From assembly GCA_014905825.1 (NCBI GenBank), contig JACGCN010000003.1, positions 496,001-560,000 of the forward strand: 64,000 nt of DNA. The letters run 5' to 3'. The DNA is from Lyophyllum atratum. Taxonomy: Eukaryota; Basidiomycota; Agaricomycetes; Agaricales; Lyophyllaceae. The notes under the pieces were generated by a model. It had not been told where the DNA came from and searched no databases. It saw only the letters and a program-made list of their open reading frames with translations. Below are positions 1 to 12,783 of this stretch, one piece after another. A program made the position numbers and the translations under genes. The stretch's first letter is position 1. Each line of letters begins with the position of its first letter.

Positions 1-284
1 CGTGACGAGACGAGACAAATGGACAAGGGGTGGGCATTAAGAGCAGCGCATGAGACAATAAATCGTTCGTGTCATCTAGGTCGAGATCGAGTATGAATGG
101 AGGCCGGATAAAGAAGGTAGGGAGAGAGGCGATAGGACAGGTGAAAGGCAGGGGCGAGGAGTCAGGGTCAGGCAATCGGCGCGAAGTCGGAGCATTTTTT
201 TTGTGGTTTCTTGTTTCTGTTTCTGCGGGGGTCGGGGACAAGCGGGTGGAGATAAGAGGCACTAGCAGTCTAGGAGCCAGGGAA

Positions 285-2429
<2,145 letters not shown>

Positions 2430-2932
2430 ATTAATGTCGAAGGGAAGTTATAAACCGAAGTCGTAGCAAGGGTTTGTGTTTTTAGGGAACTTTTCGTGTG
2501 GTGGTGAAAAGAAGAAAAAAGGTCGATCTAAGGGGGGATGATGGGGGTTGTTGATCAAAGACGTTGCTCAAGAAAAAAAAACAGCGAGCTCCAATCCCTC
2601 CTTGCTTACTCATCCGCCCGAATTCTCACGCACCGCTGTGGCGTCGCTTCATCGCCTCCATGACGCCTGGCTTCCACGATGCCCTGGATCATCCCAGCAT
2701 CCTCAATTCATCTCCCTCTAAAGCCGTGCTGGACAGGGGACTGACAGATGGGGTGCTCCACTTGTATGATTCATTTCGTACTCATCTACGACTAAGCTTT
2801 CATCCTTATCGCTATCGTTACGTCCAGGAGCAACCCCATAACGCCCCATTCGCATAAGTAGAACCCATCGTCGAACAACACACACTCCACCAGACTCCAC
2901 CCAGTTAGCGACGAGTACAGCAACGAGCTGCA
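2430..2932. other. Intergenic, DED1 upstream region
   Basis: This stretch holds the 5' flank of DED1. I see AT-rich and A-rich tracts around 2505-2585, and short open frames without recognisable protein features. Confidence 0.5.
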
Positions 2933-3355
2933 TTAATTTGTGCGTCCTCCCCTGGACAGCTGCCGGTAGTTCGTCCCCGTCGCACCATTGTAGCTGTCAA
3001 TGTTCATCGTAGTGAACTGGAATAGCGCGTTCAATGCGTGATAGTCTTGCTTCTTGTTGTTCAGCGTAAGCGTTCTGATGATGCCGCCATCACAATTCCC
3101 TCAGAGAACATCTCGACGTGGGGCGCGTTGCATGGAGTCCGACTACTCAGCTGAACGCCGTCCTTGGCTTTGGTCACATTGTGCCGAGAACAGAACCCAG
3201 ACGGGATCGGTCGTTCCAGAATTGTTGGTCAGCGCGTAGTCCGTGCCAGGATACGACGCGAGGGTTGCATCCAAGTCGGTCTCGCCATTGCTGAGAGCAG
3301 CAACAGCAATTCTAGACGCAGCAGCGAAGCGTACAGCGGAAAGCGAGATTTTCAT
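2933..3355 (-). pseudogene. Frameshifted remnant of a small secreted protein
   Basis: I do not recognise the family. From the ATG at 3355 the frame starts with a weak signal-like segment (MKISLSAVRFAAASRIAVAA) and runs to about 3185. The coding-like reading then continues in a second frame (around HNVTKAKDGVQLSS) and, after about 3095, in a third frame (CDGGIIRTLTLNNKK to NYRQLSRGG) that stops at 2933. No GT..AG intron fits either one-base shift, so I read two indels in a decaying gene of about 140 codons. The last frame has a good amino-acid composition and conserved-looking Asn/Gly turns, which argues against chance. The alternative is a real gene with sequencing errors. Confidence 0.35.
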
Positions 3356-4293
3356 CCTGGTATCCGGTCAGCTTTTAGTGTTACGCTTCAACTGGGAAGA
3401 CTTACCTGTTGTACTTGCAGAACGAACTGCCTTCCTCTCCTCATCCTTCCAGGTATTTATACCGCTCCTTCGAAATACCAATGCCATGGTTGGACGGTGT
3501 TCGTAGACTCGAGTAGCGTCTCCTAAGCTTTCAACGACCATTTGGTCTTGGCCAGGAACCAGGACCGCGCTCTTCATCAGCTCTCTCGCCGGCCCACGCT
3601 TGTCGATTGTCATACGCGTCAGTACAAAACATATTCAAAATCCAGATGGGCCGACTTCACCTCCATACTGCTCGTTACCTATTCTTGTTTCTCCATCCTA
3701 TCCTCAGCTGCTGCCATTCTGCGCCAATCGCTTCACCCATCCCGCAATACCCATCCCGGAATTACACCAACACTCGTAACATCCGCCGATCATCCTTCTG
3801 CATGTCGTTCCTTTCCCAGCGTACCGCTGTGTCCGACGACGCCCCATAGCAGGATTTGTGGACATTCTTCCGCGAAGATGAGTCTGCCTGAGCGGCCGCA
3901 TATAGCTTGGTAACGCTATCGAACCGCACCGGACAAGGATGGCTTAACAATCGTCTAAAGTATCCAAACTCGTGGAAATGCTGGACCAGGCTTTATTGGT
4001 TGCTCGTTTCAGTAGTTCTTTGTCGATCTGTCTCGCTTGTGGGATGTTCTCTATGTTCATGAACACAATTTCAGGTGCCGGAATCAGCTTTTACCACATA
4101 TTTACGCGTCCAAAGATATCCCGACCGTCTGACTAGATCTATAGAATATACCTACCTTCATAAATGAATTATAATGAATCGCCGCCCGGATCTCATGAAT
4201 CATGGGCACGTTTATCTCTAGACTCTGCCTATGTCTTTAAGCAAAAACAAAAAAGAGATAAAATGAAAGTGGTATGTCTAAACATCACCCATA
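3356..4293. other. Intergenic, no supported gene
   Basis: Several overlapping short open frames exist on both strands, but none shows a domain, a signal peptide or a plausible splice pattern. The right end is the 3' flank of the tRNA-Lys gene. Confidence 0.4.
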
Positions 4294-4379
4294 GCCCACC
4301 GCGAGGGTCGAACTCGCAGCCTTCAGATGCCTACTTCTTCGTAAAAGTCTGACGCTCTAGCCGATTGAGCTAGGCGGGC
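4294..4379 (-). tRNA. tRNA-Lys(UUU) with a 13-nt intron
   Basis: Read on the minus strand, the acceptor stem GCCCGCC pairs with GGTGGGC (one G-T pair). The D-arm begins TAGCTCAATCGG. The anticodon stem TCAGA pairs with TCTGA, and the T-arm contains GTTCGACC. The anticodon loop is C-T-TTT-A, followed by a 13-nt intron after position 37 and then A38, the canonical place for nuclear tRNA introns. Total length is 86 nt (73 plus 13). The 3' CCA is not encoded, as expected for a eukaryote. Confidence 0.93.
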
Positions 4380-4490
4380 TCTGTTGAGGTGCACTGCCGA
4401 TGAATCCAAATCGGTGACGATGGAATCATACTTGGATCTGGTGCACAAGCGCTGTGAATTTTTTTCAAAAGCAGGTCGAAAAACATCATA

Positions 4491-4587
4491 GCTCACTGCC
4501 ATGGTCGGAATGGCACGTCATATGCCTACTATAGCTACGCCTTTGTCAAAGTCTGATGCTCTGGCGGATTGAGCTAGCTGCTAGGCG
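4491..4587 (-). pseudogene. Decayed tRNA-Lys copy
   Basis: Between the two intact tRNA-Lys genes lies a sequence that still matches them through the D-arm (TAGCTCAATC, AGAGC), the anticodon stem and loop (TCAGACTTTG) and part of the intron (GTAGGCAT). The acceptor stem no longer pairs, and the T-arm consensus is lost. The family resemblance is clear by eye, so I read it as a dead tandem duplicate closer to the UUU gene than to the CUU gene. Confidence 0.7.
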
Positions 4588-4700
4588 TACAATGCAAAGT
4601 TCAAACTTCAGGAGAGCCTGGAGAAGCGTTGATACGCGCCTGTTGCGATTCCGCCAAAAAAAACTTCCAAAAACTTGCGCGACGAATCGATTGTTTTATA

Positions 4701-4783
4701 GCCCACCGCGAGGGTCGAACTCGCAGCCTTCAGATACACCCTGCCTAAGAGTCTGACGCTCTATCCGATTGAGCTAGGCGGGC
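4701..4783 (-). tRNA. tRNA-Lys(CUU) with a 10-nt intron
   Basis: This gene has the same acceptor stem, D-arm and T-arm as the UUU gene 320 bp away. The anticodon loop reads C-T-CTT-A, then a 10-nt intron (GGCAGGGTGT), then A38. Total length is 83 nt (73 plus 10). The two isoacceptors differ almost only in the anticodon and intron, which indicates a local duplication followed by an anticodon change. Confidence 0.93.
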
Positions 4784-4901
4784 GTTGTAGAGTGGACTAC
4801 GCGAGTCCTTGGGTCCCCGCCGCCTGGTAGTGGTGTGAGGGGGTGGAAAGTGATAGAAACGGGAAGTCATCAACTCATACATGATGCATCATCCTTCATT
4901 G

Positions 4902-6782
4902 TCAAGTATCGACCTCAAGGATGAAGATATCACCCGCCCGGTTCCCAAGTACAATCCTGCCACCAACTTCTCCGATTGCACAATGCGTCAAATCCTCTAC
5001 GAGAAACAGAAACCAGTGCGTGAGCTTCCAGGAGGTACGTTGATCCTCAATCCACCCACCTCGTAGATCATACGACTGGATGCGGTATACAACTTTCCCG
5101 GGAATCAGGATCCCATCCTGCCCAATTCCGGGTACCTGGTTCCACACGAGCACCTCACGCAAAGTGCTCCCGCGCTTCCTCTCCACCCAAACCGCCCGTT
5201 TTCCCTTAGGACCGAGCGCCATCGTGCTGAGGAACCCTCGGGAACTTGTATTCGCGCTTGCACTGCCGCTAGTTAGCCCGAAAATGCCCATATGCAGCGG
5301 TCGCACAATAGAGTCAGCTGGAGCAGGTGTGAGATTCGAGAGCTGCGCTGGGGCTGCAGAGGCGATGCTGAGGGCCGACGCGGACGAAGAGAGTGTGAAG
5401 AGTGTATCCATGTTGATGTTGTCAGCCATCGGGTATATCCCGATGCAGTCGACATCGAGCGACGCGTGGCCGTCTGGCAGAGTGGATATGAAGGAGACAG
5501 AGACGTTGAATTGGAACATGCCCTGCAGGAAATCATACCCGAGGAAGCTGAAGGACAAATTCCCTTCAGTCACAACACAGTCAGACGAAGACAGTGATCG
5601 AAATGTGAGGGTAGAGAATTGGTGTTTTAGAACTCGAAGCTGATGGCTATTTGATGTCGCTCGTCCTTGAAATCGGTGCGCCACCAAGGGATGAAGCTCG
5701 ATAGATCGCGATTTGAACAGCACAATATACGGGCCCATGATACGTGAACCGACCACCCCATTTAACTGAGAAACACGTCAGTGAATGTGGACCATTCTTA
5801 CAGATTTAAAGAGTTTACCAGTTCATCTAAATCATCGGTTTGCGTTGATATGCTCATCAGTGTGTCGATAGTTTTCCCACTCGTGTCTAGGGGAGAGGAA
5901 CCATCTAATCCGTTGATGGTGGTAACGTCCACGGTGTTCGCGCTGGACAGGATTAAAAGCTGCAACGCCGGTTCTATGGTCCTCGCTATTTGCGCTATCG
6001 GGCTAAACAGTGTATGCAAAAGTTGAAACTCGTTCGGGTCGAAAATAGACTCGGAGTGTCGTAGCTGAACACGATAGACTCGTGTTATCGCTGGTCTGAC
6101 ATCAATGCATCCATAAGTCTTGTATCTGCGCAGGGTTAAAAAACCCTCACATCGATGCCCGTGTCAAAGCTAGTATGACGTGTCCATTTGAAGGACAAAG
6201 AGCTGAAACGATGGAAGCCCAGTTTTTCGACCCCAGATCTAAACTGGCACTGCGACGCATGTGGGATGGCGTCAAGTCGCTGGAAGGCCTCGACGCGCAG
6301 ATATCCCAAAGATAAACCAAGCCTTCCGAGTAGGCGCATAGTAGCCATCGGTCTAGAAAGATCTCGAAACTCAGCAAAGAGTCACCTGGTTTCGGAGTCA
6401 GCTTTATGGGCTGTTGGGTGCGTGGATGGGCCCATGATCGGGCGATGCGGTAGGCGCTTACAACACCAGATTCTAAGATATAATCTGGAAGCTCAAACGA
6501 TGGCTCTGAAGGAGGATGGAGTGCGACAGAAGGGGAAAGGTGTGACGGGAGTGGGAGAGTTTTTTGCTGTTGACGGAGGAACGCGAGCCACAGCAATCGA
6601 GTCTGTGTGATTTCCCCAAACAGGGTGCATGTCTGACGTTGATTGGGTATTAGGATTTCGTAGATGATACAGGGCTGCAGCTGAAGTACCTGTCGCAGGC
6701 TAAGAACTTGCGGTACGTCTAGAAATGATACAATATGCAGGATCAATTCACCCGGAAGAAGAAGAAATTTCGAGGTCTCCAT
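4902..6782 (-). CDS. F-box domain protein with WD/propeller-like C-terminal region
   Basis: Residues 5-50 read as an F-box: FLLLPGELILHIVSFLD, then PQVLSLRQV. Such proteins usually recruit substrates to SCF ubiquitin ligases; the substrate is unknown. The rest alternates beta-strand-like stretches such as FLDRWLLCAYSEGLVYLWD and GGRIVLGNRAGDIFILEV, which resemble propeller blades, but I see no regular WD40 repeats. Exons: 6782 to about 6150, about 6125 to 5815, then 5758 to 4902 with a further short intron near 5030-5075 that joins GGWIEDQ to DLTHCAIGE. The first intron is awkward: the best donor and acceptor (GTGAGG..GCGCAG near 6130-6155) lie only 25 nt apart, so the model there is uncertain. 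Remnants of this same gene occur beside both FunK1 loci. Confidence 0.75.
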
Positions 6783-7139
6783 TATCAGTCAAACCAGATG
6801 AGAGTGTCTAAACCAATTCGGCAATCCCTGGGCTGGTGAACCGTCGTAGATGAGAAGTGCGAGGTGGAAAGACACTGGACAGTGACCGATTGACCTTGGG
6901 TTGCCCGTTCACCATTTCGGATCATTCCTTCATCATCTCCGATCGTGATGACGCAAAAAAGTCGACTCAGGTCGACTTGTCAGTCGCTCCTATGCGGCAG
7001 ACACAATCAGTCGTTCCTCCGTTCTTTAACTCGCTGCTTGCTTTACCACGGCGAGAGAGTTCCCAAATATCTACCGTTAAACAGACCTTGCTTACACCCC
7101 TACACCATCGAGGTCCATCAGTTCTTCGGATTTTTCTTC

Positions 7140-8600
7140 ATGTCGGTCGGGCTGATTCGAAACAGAGGACACTTCGTCGCTAGAATCTTACTACTCCGGT
7201 ACGTCTCCCGTCGATTTTCCTTTTTGTGTCCGCCTCACACATGCCTCAGATATGTATGTCGGTCGTATCGTCTACACCCAGCAAGCGGGGGTTCAGTGGC
7301 ATAGACAATTAAATCCTGCCCGAAATGAAATATCGCCTTCAAGAACACGTTCGGGAGAAAGAATCCTGCGGTCTGCCCATCCTTGACTTTGTGACCCATG
7401 TCTGGGTAATCAGCAGCGACGTCGGGCTACATATCATCTCGCAAGAGTGGACGTTACGGTTACCGCCGGAGCCCCTCACGCTTTATACATCGCCATTTTC
7501 TGGCATCTCCGACGCCTTGTTTCAAGCAACGAGGAAGGCGGTTGGTGAATTCCTGCATCTTCATGGGGAAGACGACCTCCGTACGAAAGCAGCGTTTGGG
7601 GCCTCACTCTATATCTCGCACGATCTATAAGCGAAAGTTCTCCAGAGTCCTTTGACCGACCGTAAGCCAGATTTGCTCTCGGTGGATAAAGAGGCCATCC
7701 AAATCACATTTATATGGTCCCTTGTATGCCAGGTTATCGAGTTCAGACGAAGGTCAAAAGAAGGACAAGAAACCTATGTTACGACCTCATCAAGCAGCTC
7801 CGTCTATTCTCCCCTCACCCTTGTTAACGAATCGTCTGCCGTCTTTTCATCCTCTGGTGTGCGCTTTCTGCGAAGCTCAATGGTCGCTACTCTGAGCTCA
7901 GCATCAAGAAAGGAACGTAGTCGAACCTCGAAAGTCAACAGCACTTCTGCAACCTCCTCGGCGAGTATCAGTCGGTAGGGAACCATCTCCGGCTAGCAGC
8001 CTCAAGCGTAAACGCGGGGGAAGGCAGGATAGCAATAATTCGAAGCGTCTCCGAGCATTCAAGCAGGTACCTGAGATTTATCACCGCGCGCCCTCTAGCT
8101 TGCGATTTGCGCTCTGGAATGTTTGGATGCATCGACCTGTCATATTATATCTTTGGTTTTTTCGTCGATATCAAGTTTCTCCGTGGTACTATGATGGCTC
8201 ATGTCTCATCAGCACTGTGACGTTCAATTTTGGCGCAATTCCAGCATGCTTGCCCTCGTTCCATATGCGGTCAATGCCTTCGACGACAGACACGCTGGTT
8301 TCAATCCATCTCCCTTCCCTCCGCCACTCCTCCCTCTCCCAAGAAGCGTAATAACAAGCATGGTCACTGGCAGAAGGTCGTCGACTCTGAGGCTCACCTT
8401 CCCATCTCCGAAGTATATCCCGCGCCTGGAAATTCCACATCGAAGATATCCTATTCGCATATCGCGGTCTCCTTGTGCGTGGAATCATGATGCGCAAGGT
8501 GGCGCAGCTGCTCAGGAGATCCACAGTCATTCGACATTGCGCATGGGTTCAAGGAGGCGTTTATTATTTCGAGCAAATCTAAGGAGCGCTCACGAGATGG
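7140..8600 (+). pseudogene. FunK1-type kinase pseudogene, kinase core deleted
   Basis: Pieces align by eye with the intact FunK1 gene starting at 9684: the leader and 51-nt intron (7199-7249), the segment LPILDFVTHVWVI (7370-7410), RKPDLLSVDKEAIQIT (7660-7710), the linker (7750-8060), VSPWYYDGSCLISTVTF (8175-8225) and the last strand before the glycine loop (about 8455-8500). The three frames and several stops show it is broken. At about 8500-8525 it jumps directly to the late C-terminal piece (FDIAHGFKEAFIISSKSKE frame), so the ATP-binding and catalytic region is missing. It lies between the intact F-box gene and an F-box remnant. Confidence 0.8.
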
Positions 8601-8604
8601 AGAC

Positions 8605-9060
8605 TTGACGAGTACAACATACGGGCTCTGCACATTACTAGAGCCGACAATGCGATTTGACTAGGGGACGCACTAAGGCGAGAAAGGTCACTATACTAAT
8701 AGCTAGAGGCTGTTGCCAGTTTGTCCGTTGAATCATCCGTTTGCGTTAATTACTCATCCTCGAGTCAATAGTTTTGCCACTTGTATGCGATGTACTTAGA
8801 AGAAGCATCCGGCGAGGTAATGACGCTAACAACACAGAAGTGTTCGCCCTTGACAGGAGCATATGTTGTAAGGTCAGTTCCATCGTCCTTGCTATCGGCG
8901 TTACCATGGAAAGAATGCGAGACACCGCAATCGAGCTGGTGTGATTTCGAATGTGGCTTGAATGTCGTGAATGATGCGGGGCTGCAGCCAACCTGTTGCA
9001 GGATAGGTATTCGCAGAAGGTTGAGGTGATAAGATATGCAGGATTAATTCACCCAGAAGA
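8605..9060 (-). pseudogene. Remnant of the F-box gene
   Basis: On the minus strand this stretch retains patches of the gene at 4902-6782: the 5' piece around the F-box (GELILHI-like, 9020-9060), the segment ARTMELTLQHMLLSRANT ending in TSGKTIDSRMS (8750-8890), and SPYVVLVKSPSRE (8590-8635). The large middle and the C-terminal part are gone. The order and orientation are those of the parent gene, so it is a deleted copy rather than a domain fusion. Confidence 0.7.
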
Positions 9061-9302
9061 AGAGCCTCTGATGTGCTGAGACTGCGTGTTCATTATCGCC
9101 ATACCAGCCGAGAACGTGTGAAACGAGTTCGTAAATCCTTCGGCTAGTAGATTCTGGATCTGGAGAACAATGGTAGGACAATGGTAGATCTAGAAGCTGA
9201 GAATACAAGGTGCCAGTGATAGGCGAGGATCTCGAATATTTTATTCGAGTCATCATCGCCTGGCCCAACGGTTGACCCTTTCAAGAACTTGGCGTGAAGC
9301 AA

Positions 9303-9375
9303 ATCTGCTTTGACTCTAGAAATGAGCATCTGGTCAAACTGAGGGAGGAGAGTCCAAGAACAGTCTTCCACCAGA
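9303..9375 (-). repeat. Third copy of the FunK1-flank repeat
   Basis: The sequence from ATCTGCTTTGACTCTAGAAA to TTCCACCAGA matches, in reverse complement, the two direct repeats that bracket FunK1 copy B (43745-43825 and 46845-46931). Here it lies about 310 bp upstream of the FunK1 copy A start, the same relative position as the 46845 copy. Confidence 0.7.
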
Positions 9376-9418
9376 CTAGTAGTAGCTTGATCAGGCTGGC
9401 TTGAGGGGAGTTCCACGT

Positions 9419-9434
9419 GATGGACGCGTCCATC
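9419..9434. promoter_or_regulatory. 16-bp palindrome with ACGCGT core in the FunK1-A promoter
   Basis: GATGGACGCGTCCATC is a perfect palindrome 250 bp before the start codon. A CACGTG E-box begins four bases before it. The core ACGCGT equals the MCB element bound by MBF-type cell-cycle factors in other fungi. The same palindrome and E-box are preserved in the promoter of FunK1-B. A regulatory role is inferred. Confidence 0.45.
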
Positions 9435-9683
9435 GTGACTAGTGACTGCGGTTGTGACAATCACATCACGACCATTGTCTGTAGCTGCCGCCATGTTCAA
9501 CTGCTTCTGAAGGCTGCAACAGGTGGCCAAATTACTCCTTATCTGGGCCAGCTTAGCCATTTAGAGCTCGAAATTTTGTCCGTGACTACGACATATCACC
9601 CTGCCGCATTGTCCGAGGCACGCGTTGGCCCATTGTTCCCCATATATCCACCGTCCAACCAACAGTATTTATACTCACCCATC

Positions 9684-12123
9684 ATGTCGAGTTCTGCCAA
9701 TTCTTCAGACTCTTCCTCGCGCCGATCAGGCTCATTTCAGATAGACGACACTTCATCATTTGAAACATACTACTCAGGTACGAATCAAATATATCTCTCG
9801 TTCTCCGATCCACTCACAAATGCCTCAGATATGTCAATCGTATCCTCCACTCCTAGCAAACGGGGGGTCGCTGGCCTCGAGGAACACACTCTCCCATTTG
9901 TTGAACCTGCCCTTAAAGCAGATCTTCATGCTAAACACTCCTGCAATGTACCTCTCCTCGACTTCGTAATGCACGTGTGGGGAATCGACCAAAAGGTTGC
10001 CCAGCACATCCTCTCGGACTCGCAGAATTGGCAACTGCGGCCGGAGTCACTCGCAGAGTACACAGCGGCCAGCCGTGAACCTATGATGTATGCCCCATTT
10101 GCTGCTATGGCCGACTCATTGGTTCAGGACGCCAGGAGTGTGGTCGCCGAATTCTTCACGCAACAAAAGAGCGACGATCTTGCGGCGAAAGCCGCTGCGG
10201 AGACCATGATCTACTTTTGGAATCATCTAGGTAACAGGGTACTGCACAGCCCTCTGACCAAGCGCAAGCCGGACATGCTCGCTGTGGACAAAGAAGTGGT
10301 TCAAATGACACCTACATGGTCACTTGCGCGCCAGGTCATAGAGTTCAAACCCGGATCTGCAGTAGGCGCAAAATCCTCTGCGACAGCTTCCTCGAATGGT
10401 TCAGCTGACCCGTCTATCTCTGCCCGAGGTTCGTCTGCCGCTGGTTCCTCGTCCAGTTTCCGCTTTGGACAAGGATCGTCCACCACTTCCGCGTCTGGGA
10501 CGAAACGCCGCCGAGCTTTGAAAGCGAAGAGCGCCGCGCCGCAGCGGGTATTTCGCTCGAAAGCTGCCAGCACCCCCGCAACCCCTACCGCGAGCAGCGA
10601 AGGTGATCCAGGCGGAGATGCACCATCTCCGGCTAGTAGCCTGAAACGCAAGCATGGCGGAGCCTCGGATGGCAGCAATTCTAAACGTCTTCGAACAGTC
10701 CCGGAGGTCCCCGGGATTACCATGGACGAAATTCAACTTGCGACCTACGCATTGGAATGTTTGAACGCATCAACCCGGCACTACGCCTCTGGTGTTTTTA
10801 TCGATGGATTCCTGGTTTCTCTTTGGTACTATGACCGCTCGTGCGTCATCAGTACCGTCACATTCGATTTCCAACAGGACCCCGGCCTGCTCGCCCTCGT
10901 CCTTTATGCCCTCAGTGCCTGCGACAATAAGCACGCTGGCTTCGATCCCTACCTCATAATACCCCCCTCCCTCCCTCGTCTCCAGCGTCCCAAAGGGCAC
11001 AACCACTGGCAGGACATTGTGGGTTCTGAGATCCATCTTCCTTCCTCCGAAGCATACTCTGGACGTGGTAAATTCCGCATCGAAGATACCTTGTTCGCAT
11101 ATCGCGGTCTCGTCGGTCGTGGAACCATGGTATACAAGGTCGCTCCGCTTTTTGTGGGAAAATGCGACCCCGAAGCGCTCAAAGTCGGCTGGCCGTTGAC
11201 CACTCGGCCGCTCGAGGTCGAAATGATTGAGCGGCTCCATTCAAAACTCCCGCCGCGGTGGCGCGAGCACATTCCGGAGGTCACTTTCTCCGCCACCTTG
11301 ACCGCCAAGGATTTGCGACTTCCCCGCGTTGAGCTCTTGAAAACAAACCCTATCGATGGATTCGAAAACCGGCAGATGCATGCTCTGGCGATGAAGCTTT
11401 ACGGTAAATTATGGGAGGTTGGGAGTGTGGAAGCCTTCCAAGAGGTATTTATCGACTGCGTTGAATGTAAGTGCTCGCCCATCCTGTTTATATCTTGCTT
11501 CTCACTATTAATCTTTAGGCCATTATCACGCGTATGAGGAAGGACGTGTCCTGCATCGTGACCTGAGCGAAAACAATTTAATGTTCAAAGTCGACAAGGA
11601 CAGCACCGTAAAGGGTATCCTCAATGATTGGGACATGGCTTCATATGTGGAGGACAACGACGAGATCAAGCTCTCTACCGCCACGCACCGCACGGGTACC
11701 ATCCCGTTTATGGCACGCGACCTTCTTACCGACGCGGGCATAGCCCCACCCGCTCATCTCTATCGTCACGACCTAGAATCATTTTACTATATCTTGCTTT
11801 GGGCCGCAATTCACTACGACTTTGCGCGCAAGAAGAAACTGGATAGGATCGAAGAGCTCAACACCTGGGATGCACTTGACTTCCGAAGCATGCGTGGGAA
11901 CAAAAATTCCTTCATTACCACTCGCTCTGAGAGGGATCTGGTATTCGATTTTATACGACCTGACTGCGACGGCCTTCGTCCGTGGTTGGAATCCATTGGG
12001 AAGTTGTTCCATCAAGCGCACCTTGCTAAGGAGGCGGACTTACCAGGTTGGGACACGAAGACACTAGGCGGCCACATAACATTTAACAATTTCATGGGTG
12101 CCCTCGGCCGGACACCCCGCTAG
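9684..12123 (+). CDS. FunK1-type fungal protein kinase, copy A
   Basis: This is a member of the FunK1 family, kinase-like proteins expanded in mushroom-forming fungi; substrates are unknown. Exons 9684-9777, 9829-11466 and 11519-12123 give 778 residues. If the in-frame 51-nt first intron is retained, the product is 795. The N-terminal third holds the conserved LLDFVMHVWGID block and KRKPDMLAVDKEVVQMTP. A Ser/Thr/Ala-rich linker follows (about residues 235-330) with a KRKHGG basic patch. The kinase core then shows a glycine-loop-like GLVGRGTMVYKV, a Lys in ALKVGWP, Glu in the LEVEMIE helix, the catalytic loop HRDLSENNLMF, NDWDMA in place of DFG, and GTIPFMARDLL as activation segment. HRD, the following Asn and the metal-binding Asp are all present, so it could be active. 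The second intron splits Cys in DCVECHYH. Confidence 0.88.
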
Positions 12124-12552
12124 TTCCATAGCTTCTGCGGGGGAGTCCACGGCATCCTCTGCCCCTTTCCTGTACAAGGTTGCCCTTATCGAATTGCTTA
12201 TCGCACTAGTTGTAATATCTCACGTAAGGTACATCATGAATGTATATGCCCAGCAGAGCAATACTGTGATCTCGCAATTGCACACTTCGCATATGTTTCA
12301 GGAACCGAGCTACTATATTAATCGCGACGTTCTCCGTAAACTGACCAGCCTCTATCCAGCCTCTATTGACATTTCCTCTCCAAGACGAGGCTGGCAGAGC
12401 GGAGACCACCTGTAGGGTGAATATTGCGAGACTTTCGCGCCCGTCAAAAATCTACTCTGAGTAGGAATTCAAGACTCGTCACTTATTTGCTCAGACTGCT
12501 CTTGCCGTGCCACTGAGCTTAGCCGTTCTTCCACCCACGCGACCTTGCCAAC

Positions 12553-12783
12553 GTGTCTGACAGGTTGCGAAGCCAGCACAGGGAAGTGGTATTCTCAACC
12601 GAACTCAATCCAGGGGTGATTCCAGGGACACCGTATGTGTTTTTTAATTTCACCGCCGTATCGGACCATCGCCCCCCCATTTTAGATTGGGCATTCGTCA
12701 AACATGACCCCGGAGATGCACGCGATATCACCATCGCCCCAGCCCTATACGAATCAGGGTGCGAGGAAGGTCCAGTTGGGTAA
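12553..12783 (+). pseudogene. Gene fragment shared with 43.1-43.3 kb
   Basis: The open frame contains the segment SDHRPPILDWAFVKHDPGD. The same reading is present, with one frame change, on the minus strand at 43233-43312. Both lie about 450-650 bp beyond the stop codon of a FunK1 gene and in the same orientation relative to it. The flanks of the two copies are only loosely alike. The parent family is not recognised; it is probably an old remnant carried along in the duplication. Confidence 0.4.
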
